Source: Celeribacter sp. PS-C1 (lineage in GTDB: Bacteria; Pseudomonadota; Alphaproteobacteria; Rhodobacterales; Rhodobacteraceae). From it: 64,000 nt of DNA. Below, one piece after another: positions 28,893-36,846 of the stretch. The notes under the pieces are model-generated. The model ran no database searches. It was not told the DNA's origin and saw only the letters and a program-made list of their open reading frames with translations. The position numbers and the translations under genes are program-made. Each line of letters opens with the position of its first letter. The stretch's first letter is position 1. The DNA lies in assembly GCF_019429625.1 (NCBI RefSeq), contig NZ_JAHXRW010000001.1, positions 248,001 to 312,000 of the forward strand, written 5' to 3'.

Positions 28893-30595
28893 TGCAATCC
28901 GCCCTACAAAAAGGAGGCAGCCGGTCCGAATACCGGCTGCTTTCCGCCATTCTGATCCTCGCGCTTTGCCTGACGCTCGCACCCGTTCTGCGGCTTTTTA
29001 TAGAGGGCGTCACGGATCAGGGCGCGCCCTCTCTGTCGCTCGTAAAATCCGTTCTTGCGCAGGATTCGACCCTAAACGCGCTCAAACATTCGCTGATCAC
29101 AGCGGGTCTTGGCACCTTGGTCTCCGTGGTTTTGGGAGCGGCTTTTGCCTTTCTTGTCGCGCTCACCGATTTGCGCGCCAAGGCGGCTTTGGTTTTTTGC
29201 CTGATGATCCCGATGATGATCCCGCCGCAGATCACGGCGCTGTCCTGGACACAAATCATGGGACCGTCTTCGGTCCTGTTGAAGACCCTCGGCATTGCCC
29301 CGCCCTTGGGCGCGCCGCAGCCACTTTATTCGCCCGAAGGCATCATTCTGCTGCTCGGCATTCAGCATATGTCGATCATCTTTCTGACGCTTCGTGCGGG
29401 GCTGCGCGCCATTCCGCAAGAGGTGGTCGAAGCCGCTCGGATCAGCGGCGCGCGGGGCTTTCGGACGTGGTGGCAGGTGGTTATGCCACTGACGTTGCCG
29501 AGTCTCGCCGCGGGCACCGCCATCACCTTTGTCACAGCGCTTGGCAATTTCGGCATCCCTGCGATGCTGGGCATTCCGGCGGGCTATGTGACGCTGCCGA
29601 CGCTGGTCTATCAAAAGCTCGCGGGCATGGGCACGACAGTGCTGGCCGAGGTTTCCGTGCTGGCGATGCTGATTGGTGCGGTGGCGATTGTCGGCATTCT
29701 CCTGCAACGATTTTTCCAAGGTCGGCAGAACGTGTATCTCGTCGGTTCGACCTCCCGTCCGCTGGCTATTCCGCTGGGTTCGGCACGTTTGCCGGTAGAA
29801 ATCCTGCTCTGGGCTGTGGTCTTTGTCATCCTGGTCCTGCCGATGTTTGGCCTCTTGGCGACCTCACTGGTGCCCGCCTACGGCGTGCCTTTGCGCTTCG
29901 ACACGATGACGTTTGCCTCATGGGGCGAAGTTCTGTTTCGCCAACCCGTGACGGCGCGCGCCTTTGCCAATTCGTTCAGCCTTGCGCTGGGGGCCGCTGT
30001 CGTTTTGATGATCATCTGCCTGCCGCTTGCGTGGCTCATGGAGCGCCATCCCACGCGCCTTTCGCGCCTTTTCGACAGCCTGCTCGACCTGCCTTACGCG
30101 CTTCCCGGCGTGGTCCTCTCGATCGCGATGATCCTTCTTCTGATCAAGCTGCCTTTCACCGAGGCGACACTCTACGGCACAATCTGGATCATTTTCCTTG
30201 CCTATCTCGCGCGCTTCTTCGCGGTGATGTTCCGCCCGGTTCAAGCCAGCCTGAAACAGCTCGACCCGGCCATGGCCGAGGCCGCGCAATCGGTGGGAGC
30301 GGGTCTGTTTCAGCGCCTGCGTGATGTGATCCTGCCGCTTTCGGCACCCGCCGCAGCAGCCGGAGCAATCCTCGTGTTTCTCACTGCGTTCAATGAACTC
30401 ACCGTCTCCGCGCTGTTGTGGTCTTCGGGCACCGAGACCCTGGGCGTGGTGATTTTCAATCTCGACGACAGCGGCGAAACCGCGATGGCAAGCGCTCTGG
30501 CGATGACCATCGTCTTTGTGGTCATCGCTCTTATGACCCTAATCCAGCTGTTTTCGCGTCGTTTTCCGAAAGGAGTGGTTCCATGGCAGACATAG
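28892..30595 (+). CDS. Fused two-domain ABC transporter permease, FbpB-like
   Basis: This 567-residue membrane protein contains two permease units in one chain, as in FbpB, AfuB and ThiP. Both have an ATPase-docking EAA loop: EVVEAARISGARGFRTWWQVV near residue 175, and AMAEAAQSVGAGLFQRLRDVI near 465. Around twelve membrane helices are evident. The ATG overlaps the stop of the binding protein, and the 3' end overlaps the ATPase gene by 13 bases, giving a tightly coupled import operon. Confidence 0.92.
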   Translation: MQSALQKGGSRSEYRLLSAILILALCLTLAPVLRLFIEGVTDQGAPSLSLVKSVLAQDSTLNALKHSLITAGLGTLVSVVLGAAFAFLVALTDLRAKAALVFCLMIPMMIPPQITALSWTQIMGPSSVLLKTLGIAPPLGAPQPLYSPEGIILLLGIQHMSIIFLTLRAGLRAIPQEVVEAARISGARGFRTWWQVVMPLTLPSLAAGTAITFVTALGNFGIPAMLGIPAGYVTLPTLVYQKLAGMGTTVLAEVSVLAMLIGAVAIVGILLQRFFQGRQNVYLVGSTSRPLAIPLGSARLPVEILLWAVVFVILVLPMFGLLATSLVPAYGVPLRFDTMTFASWGEVLFRQPVTARAFANSFSLALGAAVVLMIICLPLAWLMERHPTRLSRLFDSLLDLPYALPGVVLSIAMILLLIKLPFTEATLYGTIWIIFLAYLARFFAVMFRPVQASLKQLDPAMAEAAQSVGAGLFQRLRDVILPLSAPAAAAGAILVFLTAFNELTVSALLWSSGTETLGVVIFNLDDSGETAMASALAMTIVFVVIALMTLIQLFSRRFPKGVVPWQT

Positions 30596-31623
30596 ACATC
30601 ACGTCTCTGGGGAAGGTTTTCGCAGGCACCCCTGCGCTTCAGGACATCACAACCCGGTTCGAAGACGGCGAATTCATCGCCCTTCTGGGTCCATCGGGGT
30701 GTGGAAAGACAACGCTTTTGCGTCTGCTTGCGGGCTTCGACATGCCCAGTTCGGGCACGATCCGTATCGGCGCGCGGGAAGTAGCGACGGCAACGAAAAT
30801 GGTCCCGCCCGAAGAGCGCAACATTGGCTTTGTGTTCCAGTCTTACGCGCTCTGGCCGCATATGCCGGTGCGTCGTAACGTGTCCTATCCGCTCGAAATC
30901 CGCAAACTGACGAAACCTGAGATCGCCGCGCAAACGGACGCCGCATTGGCCGCCACCGGATTGACCGAGTACGCAGATCGCATGCCCTCCGATCTGTCTG
31001 GCGGTCAGCGCCAAAGGGTGGCTCTGGCGCGCTGTCTGGTCTCCGCGCCGGACGCGGTGTTGCTGGATGAGCCGCTCGCCAATCTCGACGTCGCGCTGCG
31101 CGCGTCAATGCAGGAGGTGTTCACCGATTTCCACAAACGCACCGGCGCGACCATGGTTTATGTGACTCATGATCAGGCCGAAGCCATGGCAATGGCGGAT
31201 CGTATCGCGGTGATGAATCAGGGTCTAATCCAGCAATTTGATACACCGCAGACGCTCTATGAACGTCCGAAAAACCGCTTTGTCGCCGAATTTGTCGGGC
31301 GTGGCACCGTGGTGCCTGTGAAGGCGATTGAACACGATGAAATCCAACTGCACGCGCATATTCTGGGCACACGCATCGCCGTCAAAAGCGATGCGCAGTC
31401 CCAAGTCAGCCATGTCTGTCTTCGTCCTGAAAATCTATCGATTTCCGAGACCGGCGATCTGCGCGCCAAGGTGGCGCGGGTCACCTATCTGGGCGGCAAA
31501 TACCTCCTCGAAACCGTGTCCGCCTGCGGTACTCGGCTGCTGGCCGAGACGCGGGCGAAATTCGATGTGGGCGCGCAGCTTGGGCTCACCATCACCACCC
31601 CCTGGGCGTTCTCCGAGGATTAA
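30583..31623 (+). CDS. ABC transporter ATP-binding protein, FbpC/UgpC-like
   Basis: This 346-residue ATPase has Walker A GPSGCGKTT (36-44), the signature LSGGQRQRVALARCL, Walker B AVLLDEPLANLD and the switch His in TMVYVTHDQAEAM. The C-terminal extension is a TOBE-type domain (VCLRPENLSI). It is the energy-coupling part of the importer. It starts at the ATG at 30583 after AAGGAG, inside the end of the permease gene. The metallo-hydrolase gene begins at the next base after its stop codon. Confidence 0.93.
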   Translation: MADIDITSLGKVFAGTPALQDITTRFEDGEFIALLGPSGCGKTTLLRLLAGFDMPSSGTIRIGAREVATATKMVPPEERNIGFVFQSYALWPHMPVRRNVSYPLEIRKLTKPEIAAQTDAALAATGLTEYADRMPSDLSGGQRQRVALARCLVSAPDAVLLDEPLANLDVALRASMQEVFTDFHKRTGATMVYVTHDQAEAMAMADRIAVMNQGLIQQFDTPQTLYERPKNRFVAEFVGRGTVVPVKAIEHDEIQLHAHILGTRIAVKSDAQSQVSHVCLRPENLSISETGDLRAKVARVTYLGGKYLLETVSACGTRLLAETRAKFDVGAQLGLTITTPWAFSED

Positions 31624-32691
31624 ATGCAAAGCGTAAGACTTCTTTCCGGCATCGGGGACAAGGGCCCCGCTTGCATGCAACTCACCATCGACGACCGGAT
31701 CTGGCTTTTGGATTGCGGGTTTGGTCCCGAGGCGAATGCGCATTTCAACCCCGAGTGGCTCAAGGGCGCTGAGGCGGTGTTCATCACTCATGACCACATC
31801 GATCATATCGGGGGTGCGTCCTATGCGGTGGAGGCGGGCTTGCCGATCTACGCGACGGCGCAGACTGCTAAGGCTCTGCCGCCCGCCGCCAAGGTGCATC
31901 TGCTGCCCGAACACGGTGAAAGCCTCATCCACGGCGTCAAACTCACCACCGGGCGTAATGGTCATGCGATGGGCGGGGTTTGGATGCATTTCGATCTGGG
32001 CGAGGGGCTGTTCTATTCCGGCGATTGGTCGGAAGAATCCGATTGGTTCCCGCTCGATCTGCCGCCGCCCGCCGCGACGGCCATTTTGGATTGCTCCTAT
32101 CACCTCGATGATGTGCCTCAATCTGAGCGTTTCGCGGCGTTGGATGCTTTGCTTGATGGGCTGCATGGCCAAGTGCTTTTGCCTGTGCCGCCATCGGGAC
32201 GCGCCGGTGAAATGGCGCTGCATCTGATCCGGCGCTATGGCACGGAAAGCGTCATGCTTGACCCGGAGTGTCAGTCCGCTTTGCGTGCTGCGCTGGCCAG
32301 TCAGACCCTGAGCCCAGAGGTGCAAGAGATCGCGCCGCTTCTGAACCGTGGCCCGATGGAACAGGCGCGGTTTCTCATTTGCGACACGCCGAATGCCGAT
32401 GGCGGCGCGGCTTGGGGCTATGTGCGGGCGTGGAATGAAAGCGGGCGTTTGGGACGCGATGCGCATGTCGTTTTCACCGGCCATATGACCGCCCATGCCC
32501 GAGGAATTTGTGCCGTGCCTGGCGGGTATTTTCAGCGTTGGAACGTACATCCACCGCTGCGCGATCAGATCAAGATGCTTGACCGATTGGGCGCAAAACG
32601 CTTTGCGCCGGCCTTTTGTGCCCAGCCAGAGGACTATCTGGTCGAGGATCTTGACGTGGAGATTTTCCTTCACGATCCGGTGCGACTATGA
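31624..32691 (+). CDS. Metallo-beta-lactamase-fold hydrolase, beta-CASP/CPSF-like
   Basis: This 355-residue protein has a zinc site of the hydrolase class: Asp30 in LLDCGFG, HDHIDH at 56-61, His114 in NGHAMGG and Asp134 in YSGDW. The C-terminal half has TGHMTAHARG and then RWNVHPPLRDQI, resembling the extra histidine motifs of beta-CASP nucleases (CPSF/RNase J kin). That suggests phosphodiester cleavage, on RNA/DNA ends or a small molecule. It starts directly after the ABC ATPase stop and overlaps the next gene by four bases, so it belongs to the uptake operon. Substrate unknown. Confidence 0.75.
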   Translation: MQSVRLLSGIGDKGPACMQLTIDDRIWLLDCGFGPEANAHFNPEWLKGAEAVFITHDHIDHIGGASYAVEAGLPIYATAQTAKALPPAAKVHLLPEHGESLIHGVKLTTGRNGHAMGGVWMHFDLGEGLFYSGDWSEESDWFPLDLPPPAATAILDCSYHLDDVPQSERFAALDALLDGLHGQVLLPVPPSGRAGEMALHLIRRYGTESVMLDPECQSALRAALASQTLSPEVQEIAPLLNRGPMEQARFLICDTPNADGGAAWGYVRAWNESGRLGRDAHVVFTGHMTAHARGICAVPGGYFQRWNVHPPLRDQIKMLDRLGAKRFAPAFCAQPEDYLVEDLDVEIFLHDPVRL

Positions 32692-33227
32692 GTGTTCTGC
32701 CCGCCAAAAGTTTCTGCCTGATCCGCCATGGCGAGACCACGGCCAATGCCGATGAGATCATCGCCGGGCGCACGGATGTGTTGCTGACAGAACGGGGGCG
32801 AGATCAGGCGCGTGATCTGTCCAAACGCATGTGGCCGGAGCGCATCGTACTCTACACTAGTCCGATGTCGCGGGCGCGCGAGACCTGTGAGTTGGCCTTT
32901 CCCAACCAGCCTTATGACCTGCATGACGGCTTGCGTGAGCGGGATTGGGGTCTTTTTGAGGGGCAGCCCTTGAGCGAGCAGCCGGATCGCGAGGCCACGC
33001 CCGAAGGCGGCGAAAGCTGGCCCGATATGCTGTCGCGTGTGGCGCAGGCGATTGTCGAGATTTGTGACACGAGCGAGGGCGCCTTGCCCGTTCTGGTCTG
33101 TCACTCCGGCGTCATCCGTGCCGCGCGGGTGCTTTGGACCACAGGGCATGTCGGCTCGCGGCCGCCCAATGCTACGCCGCTGTTGTTCACGCGGTCGGGT
33201 CAAATTTTCAAGGAGACAGAGCTATGA
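32688..33227 (+). CDS. Histidine phosphatase family protein
   Basis: This 179-residue protein of the phosphoglycerate-mutase/phosphatase superfamily has the catalytic RHGETTAN segment near residue 14. The second Arg is in YTSPMSRARETCELAF, the acid Glu in LRERDWGLFEG, and the second His in LVCHSGVIRA. It should remove a phosphate from a small phosphorylated metabolite. ATGA-type overlaps on both sides tie it to the beta-CASP-like gene and to the HAD phosphatase that follows. Confidence 0.88.
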   Translation: MSVLPAKSFCLIRHGETTANADEIIAGRTDVLLTERGRDQARDLSKRMWPERIVLYTSPMSRARETCELAFPNQPYDLHDGLRERDWGLFEGQPLSEQPDREATPEGGESWPDMLSRVAQAIVEICDTSEGALPVLVCHSGVIRAARVLWTTGHVGSRPPNATPLLFTRSGQIFKETEL

Positions 33228-33685
33228 CGAACCTCGGCAAACCCTGTGTGGTTTTCGATGTGGATGGGACTTTGGCGGAGTTCGATGCCGGGAAACTCGG
33301 GCATCTCGTGCACGGGATTGAGAAGCAATGGGATGAGTTTCATGACGCCATGGCCGACGCGCCGTTGATTGCGCCTGTCGCCACGCTGTTGCGCCGGTTG
33401 AAAGGCAGCGGCGAGACCATTGTGATCTGTTCCGGCCGACCGGCGGGTTGGGCCGAGCATACGATGGCTTGGCTGCGCAAACATGACCTGCCGTTTGATG
33501 GCATTTACCTGCGGGCCGAGGATCAGGACGAGGCCAGTGATCCGGAGGTCAAACGCCGGGCTCTGGCGGAGATGAAAGCCGATGGTTTGGCCCCTTGGCT
33601 CGTCATTGATGACCGCAGTTCCGTGGTGGAGGCCTGGCGCGCAGAGGGTCTTGTCTGTTTGCAATGCGCGCCGGGCGATTTTTAA
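33224..33685 (+). CDS. HAD phosphatase resembling T4 polynucleotide kinase 3'-phosphatase domain
   Basis: This 153-residue protein has the nucleophile motif FDVDGTLAEF (Asp12 and Asp14), the second motif ICSGRP and a late acidic motif in IDDRSSVVEAW. The last 30 residues, ending in GDF, recall the phosphatase end of T4 Pnkp (IDDRTQVVEMW...GDF, from memory). It may dephosphorylate nucleotide 3'-ends or a small phosphate ester. The ATG overlaps the histidine phosphatase stop. It is the last gene of the operon and meets tenA tail to tail with three bases between. Confidence 0.75.
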   Translation: MTNLGKPCVVFDVDGTLAEFDAGKLGHLVHGIEKQWDEFHDAMADAPLIAPVATLLRRLKGSGETIVICSGRPAGWAEHTMAWLRKHDLPFDGIYLRAEDQDEASDPEVKRRALAEMKADGLAPWLVIDDRSSVVEAWRAEGLVCLQCAPGDF

Positions 33686-33688
33686 GAT

Positions 33689-34369
33689 TTAAGCTGGATT
33701 AGACTCTATTTCTTTCCAGCTTTCGCCATTGTAGGCACTGTCCCAAAAGCGCCATTCATGCCAGCAGCTGCGCTTGAACGCATGATGCATCCGGGCGCGT
33801 GTCTCGGAACTCGCCCCGGCTGCAACGCGATCGGTCAGCGCCAACATGCGCGTGACGCTCTCGTCGAAAGCCTCGCCGGAATAGGTGGCGATCCACTCGG
33901 CATAGGGGTTTTCCGGGCGGCTGGTTTCAGCGATTTCCTTGCCGACATCGCGGTAAATCCAGAAGCAGGGCAAAAGCGCCGCGACGGCTTCGGGGAATTC
34001 CCCGATCGCGGCGGTGCGCAACAGGAAAGACACGTAGTGATCGCAGGCGGCTGAGACATCTGTTGCTTCAAAGCTGGCGGTCGTGATGCCGAAAAGGCCC
34101 ATGTAATGGCCGTGCAACCCGCGTTCGACGGCGATGGCCCCTGCGGCGGATCCGGCAAGTTGTGCCACGGCCTGTGCGTCAGGGGATTTGGCGGCGGCAA
34201 GGGACAGGGCGCGGGCGAAACCTTCGAGGTAATGGGCGTCCTGAATGATGTAGCCTTGAAAGGTTTCCGGCGGCAAAGTGCCTGACGCCAATTCGCGGTT
34301 GAACGCCATGGCGTGGATTTGATCGAGCAGGGTTTGGGTCTCTTGCGCCAGCTCTTGAGTAAAGGTCAT
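33689..34369 (-). CDS. tenA: TenA family aminopyrimidine hydrolase (thiaminase II)
   Basis: This 226-residue helical protein has the TenA active-site residues in place: an Asp in QDAHYL (residue 45) and Cys135 in LLPCFWIYR. TenA converts base-degraded thiamin pyrimidines to HMP for salvage. It is the last gene of thiM-thiE-thiD-tenA, and its ATG overlaps the thiD stop (ATGA). Together with thiMDE it rebuilds thiamin from breakdown products. TPP should control it through the riboswitch upstream of thiM. Confidence 0.92.
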   Translation of the reverse strand: MTFTQELAQETQTLLDQIHAMAFNRELASGTLPPETFQGYIIQDAHYLEGFARALSLAAAKSPDAQAVAQLAGSAAGAIAVERGLHGHYMGLFGITTASFEATDVSAACDHYVSFLLRTAAIGEFPEAVAALLPCFWIYRDVGKEIAETSRPENPYAEWIATYSGEAFDESVTRMLALTDRVAAGASSETRARMHHAFKRSCWHEWRFWDSAYNGESWKEIESNPA

Positions 34370-35169
34370 ATTTGACGTCCTTGTAGGGAATAGAAGTGAT
34401 GCACCGGGCCATGGCCCGCGCCGACCGACAGCTCGTCCGCGTGGGTAATGGCGGATGTGATGTAGGATTTGGCACGTTTCGCGGCCTCCGGCAGGCTCAG
34501 CCCCGCACCAAGCCACGTGGCCAGAGCAGACGCATAGGTGCAGCCGGTTCCATGGGTGTTTTTCGTCGCGATCCGCGTGCTTTCGAGCCAGGTTTCTCCG
34601 GCCTCCGTGACGAGCAGATCGGGGCTCTCAGAACCGCTCAAATGTCCGCCTTTGAGCAAAACCGCCTTTGGACCAAGTGCGCGCAGTGCGTGAGCCTGCT
34701 CCCGCATGTTGTCCACAGTCTTGGCCTCGGAACAGTCGAGAAGATCGGCGGCCTCGGGCAGGTTCGGGGTGATCACGGAGACCTGCGCCAGAACCGCGCG
34801 CAGGGCCGAGACGGCGCTTTGTTGCAACAACCGATCCCCGCCTTTCGCGACCATCACCGGGTCGAGCACCACGGGGCAATCGAGATCAGAGATGCCATGC
34901 GCTACGGTTTGCGTGATCGCGGCATCGCCCAGCATGCCGATTTTGATCGCATCAATGCGAATGTCGTGGCGGATGGCTTTGATCTGTGCCGCGATAAAGT
35001 CCTTTGGGCAAAGCTGGACGCCAGTCACACCACGGGTGTTCTGCGCGGTGATGGCGGTGATGACGGACATCGCGTAGCCGCCATTGGCGGAAATCGACTT
35101 GATGTCGGCCTGAATCCCGGCGCCGCCGGAGCAATCGGAGCCAGCGATGGTGAGAATATTCGGGATCAT
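34366..35169 (-). CDS. thiD: Hydroxymethylpyrimidine/phosphomethylpyrimidine kinase
   Basis: This 267-residue ribokinase-like enzyme phosphorylates HMP twice to HMP-PP. The start region TIAGSDCSGGAGIQADIKS and the end KNTHGTGCTYASALA (anion hole and catalytic region) are diagnostic. ATGA overlaps link it to thiE upstream and tenA downstream. I use the ATG at 35169, which overlaps the thiE stop; an in-frame ATG at 35181 would add four residues. Confidence 0.95.
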   Translation of the reverse strand: MIPNILTIAGSDCSGGAGIQADIKSISANGGYAMSVITAITAQNTRGVTGVQLCPKDFIAAQIKAIRHDIRIDAIKIGMLGDAAITQTVAHGISDLDCPVVLDPVMVAKGGDRLLQQSAVSALRAVLAQVSVITPNLPEAADLLDCSEAKTVDNMREQAHALRALGPKAVLLKGGHLSGSESPDLLVTEAGETWLESTRIATKNTHGTGCTYASALATWLGAGLSLPEAAKRAKSYITSAITHADELSVGAGHGPVHHFYSLQGRQI

Positions 35170-35789
35170 GCGTCCCTCCATGCGTTGAGGAGATCGCGGC
35201 TTGCGGCCTCCATATTGTCGGCCTTCGAGATGGCGGAAATCACCGCCAATCCGGCGCCGCCGGAGTGTTTGATCGCTGCGGCGTCGTGATGGGTCACCCC
35301 GCCGATGGCGAGACAGGGCAGCGACGTTAGCGATACAATGCCCGCGAACCCATCTAGACCGATGGGGGCGGCGTGATCGGGTTTCGAGCCGGTCGCCCGG
35401 ATTGGCCCAACACCGAGGTAATCGACACCAGAGGGAATGGCCGAGAGTTGATCCTTGGTCTCGACGGAGAGGCCGAGGATCATGTCCGGGCCGATCCGAC
35501 GCCGGATGTCGGCGGGGCTTCCGTCACTTTGGCCGACATGCAGTCCCGGCGCTTTGACGGCGATGGCCACCTCCACGCGGTCATTAATCAGGAGCTTGGC
35601 GCCAAGCGGCTTTAAGGCGGTCATCAGGGTCCGGGCGAGATCGGCGAACTCTGCGTCCGGCAGGGTCTTGTGTCGCAGCTGCACCCATCCGGCGCCTCCT
35701 TTGGCGGCGGCGATGCTTTGTTCGATCATTGCCTCGGGCGTGGCCGGTTCGGTAATGAAGCAGAGCGGAGGAATATCGAGAGCGCTCAT
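35166..35789 (-). CDS. thiE: Thiamin phosphate synthase
   Basis: This 207-residue TIM-barrel enzyme couples HMP-PP with hydroxyethylthiazole phosphate to form thiamin phosphate. Visible segments are WVQLRHKTLPD, LLINDRVEVAIAVKAPGLHVGQSD and YLGVGPIRATGSKPDHAAPIG, all typical of ThiE. It joins the products of ThiM and ThiD, its operon neighbours, and overlaps both genes by four bases. Confidence 0.95.
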   Translation of the reverse strand: MSALDIPPLCFITEPATPEAMIEQSIAAAKGGAGWVQLRHKTLPDAEFADLARTLMTALKPLGAKLLINDRVEVAIAVKAPGLHVGQSDGSPADIRRRIGPDMILGLSVETKDQLSAIPSGVDYLGVGPIRATGSKPDHAAPIGLDGFAGIVSLTSLPCLAIGGVTHHDAAAIKHSGGAGLAVISAISKADNMEAASRDLLNAWRDA

Positions 35790-36577
35790 CGCAGAGTGAT
35801 CCTTGCGCCATTGTCGAGCGCCTCGGGGGTCATGCCATAAAGCGCATCGATGAAGGCGGTTTGGAAGGAGGCGGGGCCTTTGGATTCGCGGCCTGCCATC
35901 TCTCCGGCCAGCGCATAATAGGCGAGGGCGGCGATCGTGGCCTCAAACGGGTCTTGGTCGACCAGAAAGGCGGCGACGATCCCGGTCAGGGAACATCCTA
36001 GAACAGTGACGCGGGGCATCATCGGGTGACCATTGGCAATTTCCGCGATGCGCTCACCGTCGGTGACGATATCAACCGGACCCGTGACCGCAACAACCGC
36101 ACCGGTTTGGCGGGCCAGATCGCGAGCGGCGTCCTTGGCGGCCTCGACACTATCGGCTGCATCGGCGCCTTTGCCCGCAGTTTGCGCTCCGGCCAGTGCT
36201 AGAATTTCAGAGGCATTGCCGCGAATGACCGTGGGTTTGCAGGCCAAAAGACGCACGCCGAGGTCGCGACGATAGCCGGTCGCGCCGACGGCGACAGGAT
36301 CAAAGACCCAAGGCTTACCCAGCCGATGCGCGGTGCTTGCGGCCTCTATCATCGCTTCCGCCCATGCCAGCGAGGGAGTTCCTATATTGATGGTCAAAGC
36401 CTGCGCGAGGGCGGTGAATTCGGTGGCTTCCTCGCGTGCATGCACCATGGCAGGCGAGGCGCCTGCGGCCAGCATAATGTTGGCCATGACATTCATGGCG
36501 ACGTAATTGGTGATGTTCTGCACCAAGGGCGCGGTTTCGCGCATTTTGGTAAGGTTTAGGCCCGGTTGGTCCATCAT
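35786..36577 (-). CDS. thiM: Hydroxyethylthiazole kinase
   Basis: This 263-residue enzyme phosphorylates hydroxyethylthiazole for salvage into thiamin. Diagnostic parts are NYVAMNVMANIMLAAGASPAMVHA near the start, KPWVFDPVAVGATGYR and the GCSLTGIVAAF end motif. It is the first gene of the salvage operon, behind a TPP riboswitch. The start ATG at 36577 directly follows a GGAGGAG ribosome site; an ATG 12 bases further upstream overlaps that site and is less likely. Confidence 0.94.
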   Translation of the reverse strand: MMDQPGLNLTKMRETAPLVQNITNYVAMNVMANIMLAAGASPAMVHAREEATEFTALAQALTINIGTPSLAWAEAMIEAASTAHRLGKPWVFDPVAVGATGYRRDLGVRLLACKPTVIRGNASEILALAGAQTAGKGADAADSVEAAKDAARDLARQTGAVVAVTGPVDIVTDGERIAEIANGHPMMPRVTVLGCSLTGIVAAFLVDQDPFEATIAALAYYALAGEMAGRESKGPASFQTAFIDALYGMTPEALDNGARITLR

Positions 36578-36614
36578 GATCTCCTCCATTGCAGGCGAGG
36601 AGATCGAAAGAGAA

Positions 36615-36652
36615 GGCGCGACCGACTGGAGGCCCGTTTTCTCTCACGCGCC
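36615..36652 (-). other. Possible expression-platform stem of the thiM riboswitch
   Basis: On the transcript GGCGCG (from 36652 down to 36647), which includes the 3' arm of the aptamer's P1, can pair with CGCGCC (36620 down to 36615). A pyrimidine-rich TTCTCTTTC run follows. This stem and P1 exclude each other. The pairing is visible; its regulatory role is inferred. Confidence 0.45.
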
Positions 36653-36718
36653 TCCCTCCGCCGGCATTATCCGGTTCAGGTTCTAAGGGTTCGTCTCAGC
36701 CCGGGTGTCCCCGAGCGC
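36648..36718 (-). ncRNA. TPP riboswitch (THI element) upstream of thiM
   Basis: The transcript shows the conserved core: GGGG near the 5' side of P2, CTGAGA, ACCCTT, GAACCTGA and GGATAATGCCGGCG followed by GAGGGA. P1 forms from GCGCT (36718-36714) and GGCGC (36652-36648). It sits about 70 bases before the thiM start and should make thiM-thiE-thiD-tenA respond to thiamin diphosphate. Confidence 0.96.
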
Positions 36719-36737
36719 CCCTGTCGCTCACTTCGGG

Positions 36738-36767
36738 ATTGCTCGCATTCCTTGTCGGGCACGTCAA
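36738..36767 (-). promoter_or_regulatory. Possible sigma-70 type promoter of the thiM operon
   Basis: TTGACG (36767-36762) is followed after 18 bases by a weak -10-like AGCAAT (36743-36738). Initiation here would begin about 10-15 bases before the riboswitch. The -35 match is good and the -10 match is poor. Confidence 0.35.
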
Positions 36768-36846
36768 GTGGGGAGATCGCGGGAATGGAATGGCCCGCCG
36801 AACGCGGTTGGTTCGACGGGCGGATATTTTGCGGAGGATTTTGGTC

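Noticed and set aside
27744-28982. Extension of the DeoR-type regulator to a 668-residue protein
   Set aside because: The extra N-terminal part is the reverse strand of the binding-protein gene. The HTH starts right after the ATG at 27743.
27924-31623. Calling the FbpABC-like importer a ferric iron transporter
   Set aside because: The binding protein does not show the adjacent C-terminal tyrosines expected for iron, and the operon continues with three phospho-hydrolases and a DeoR regulator.
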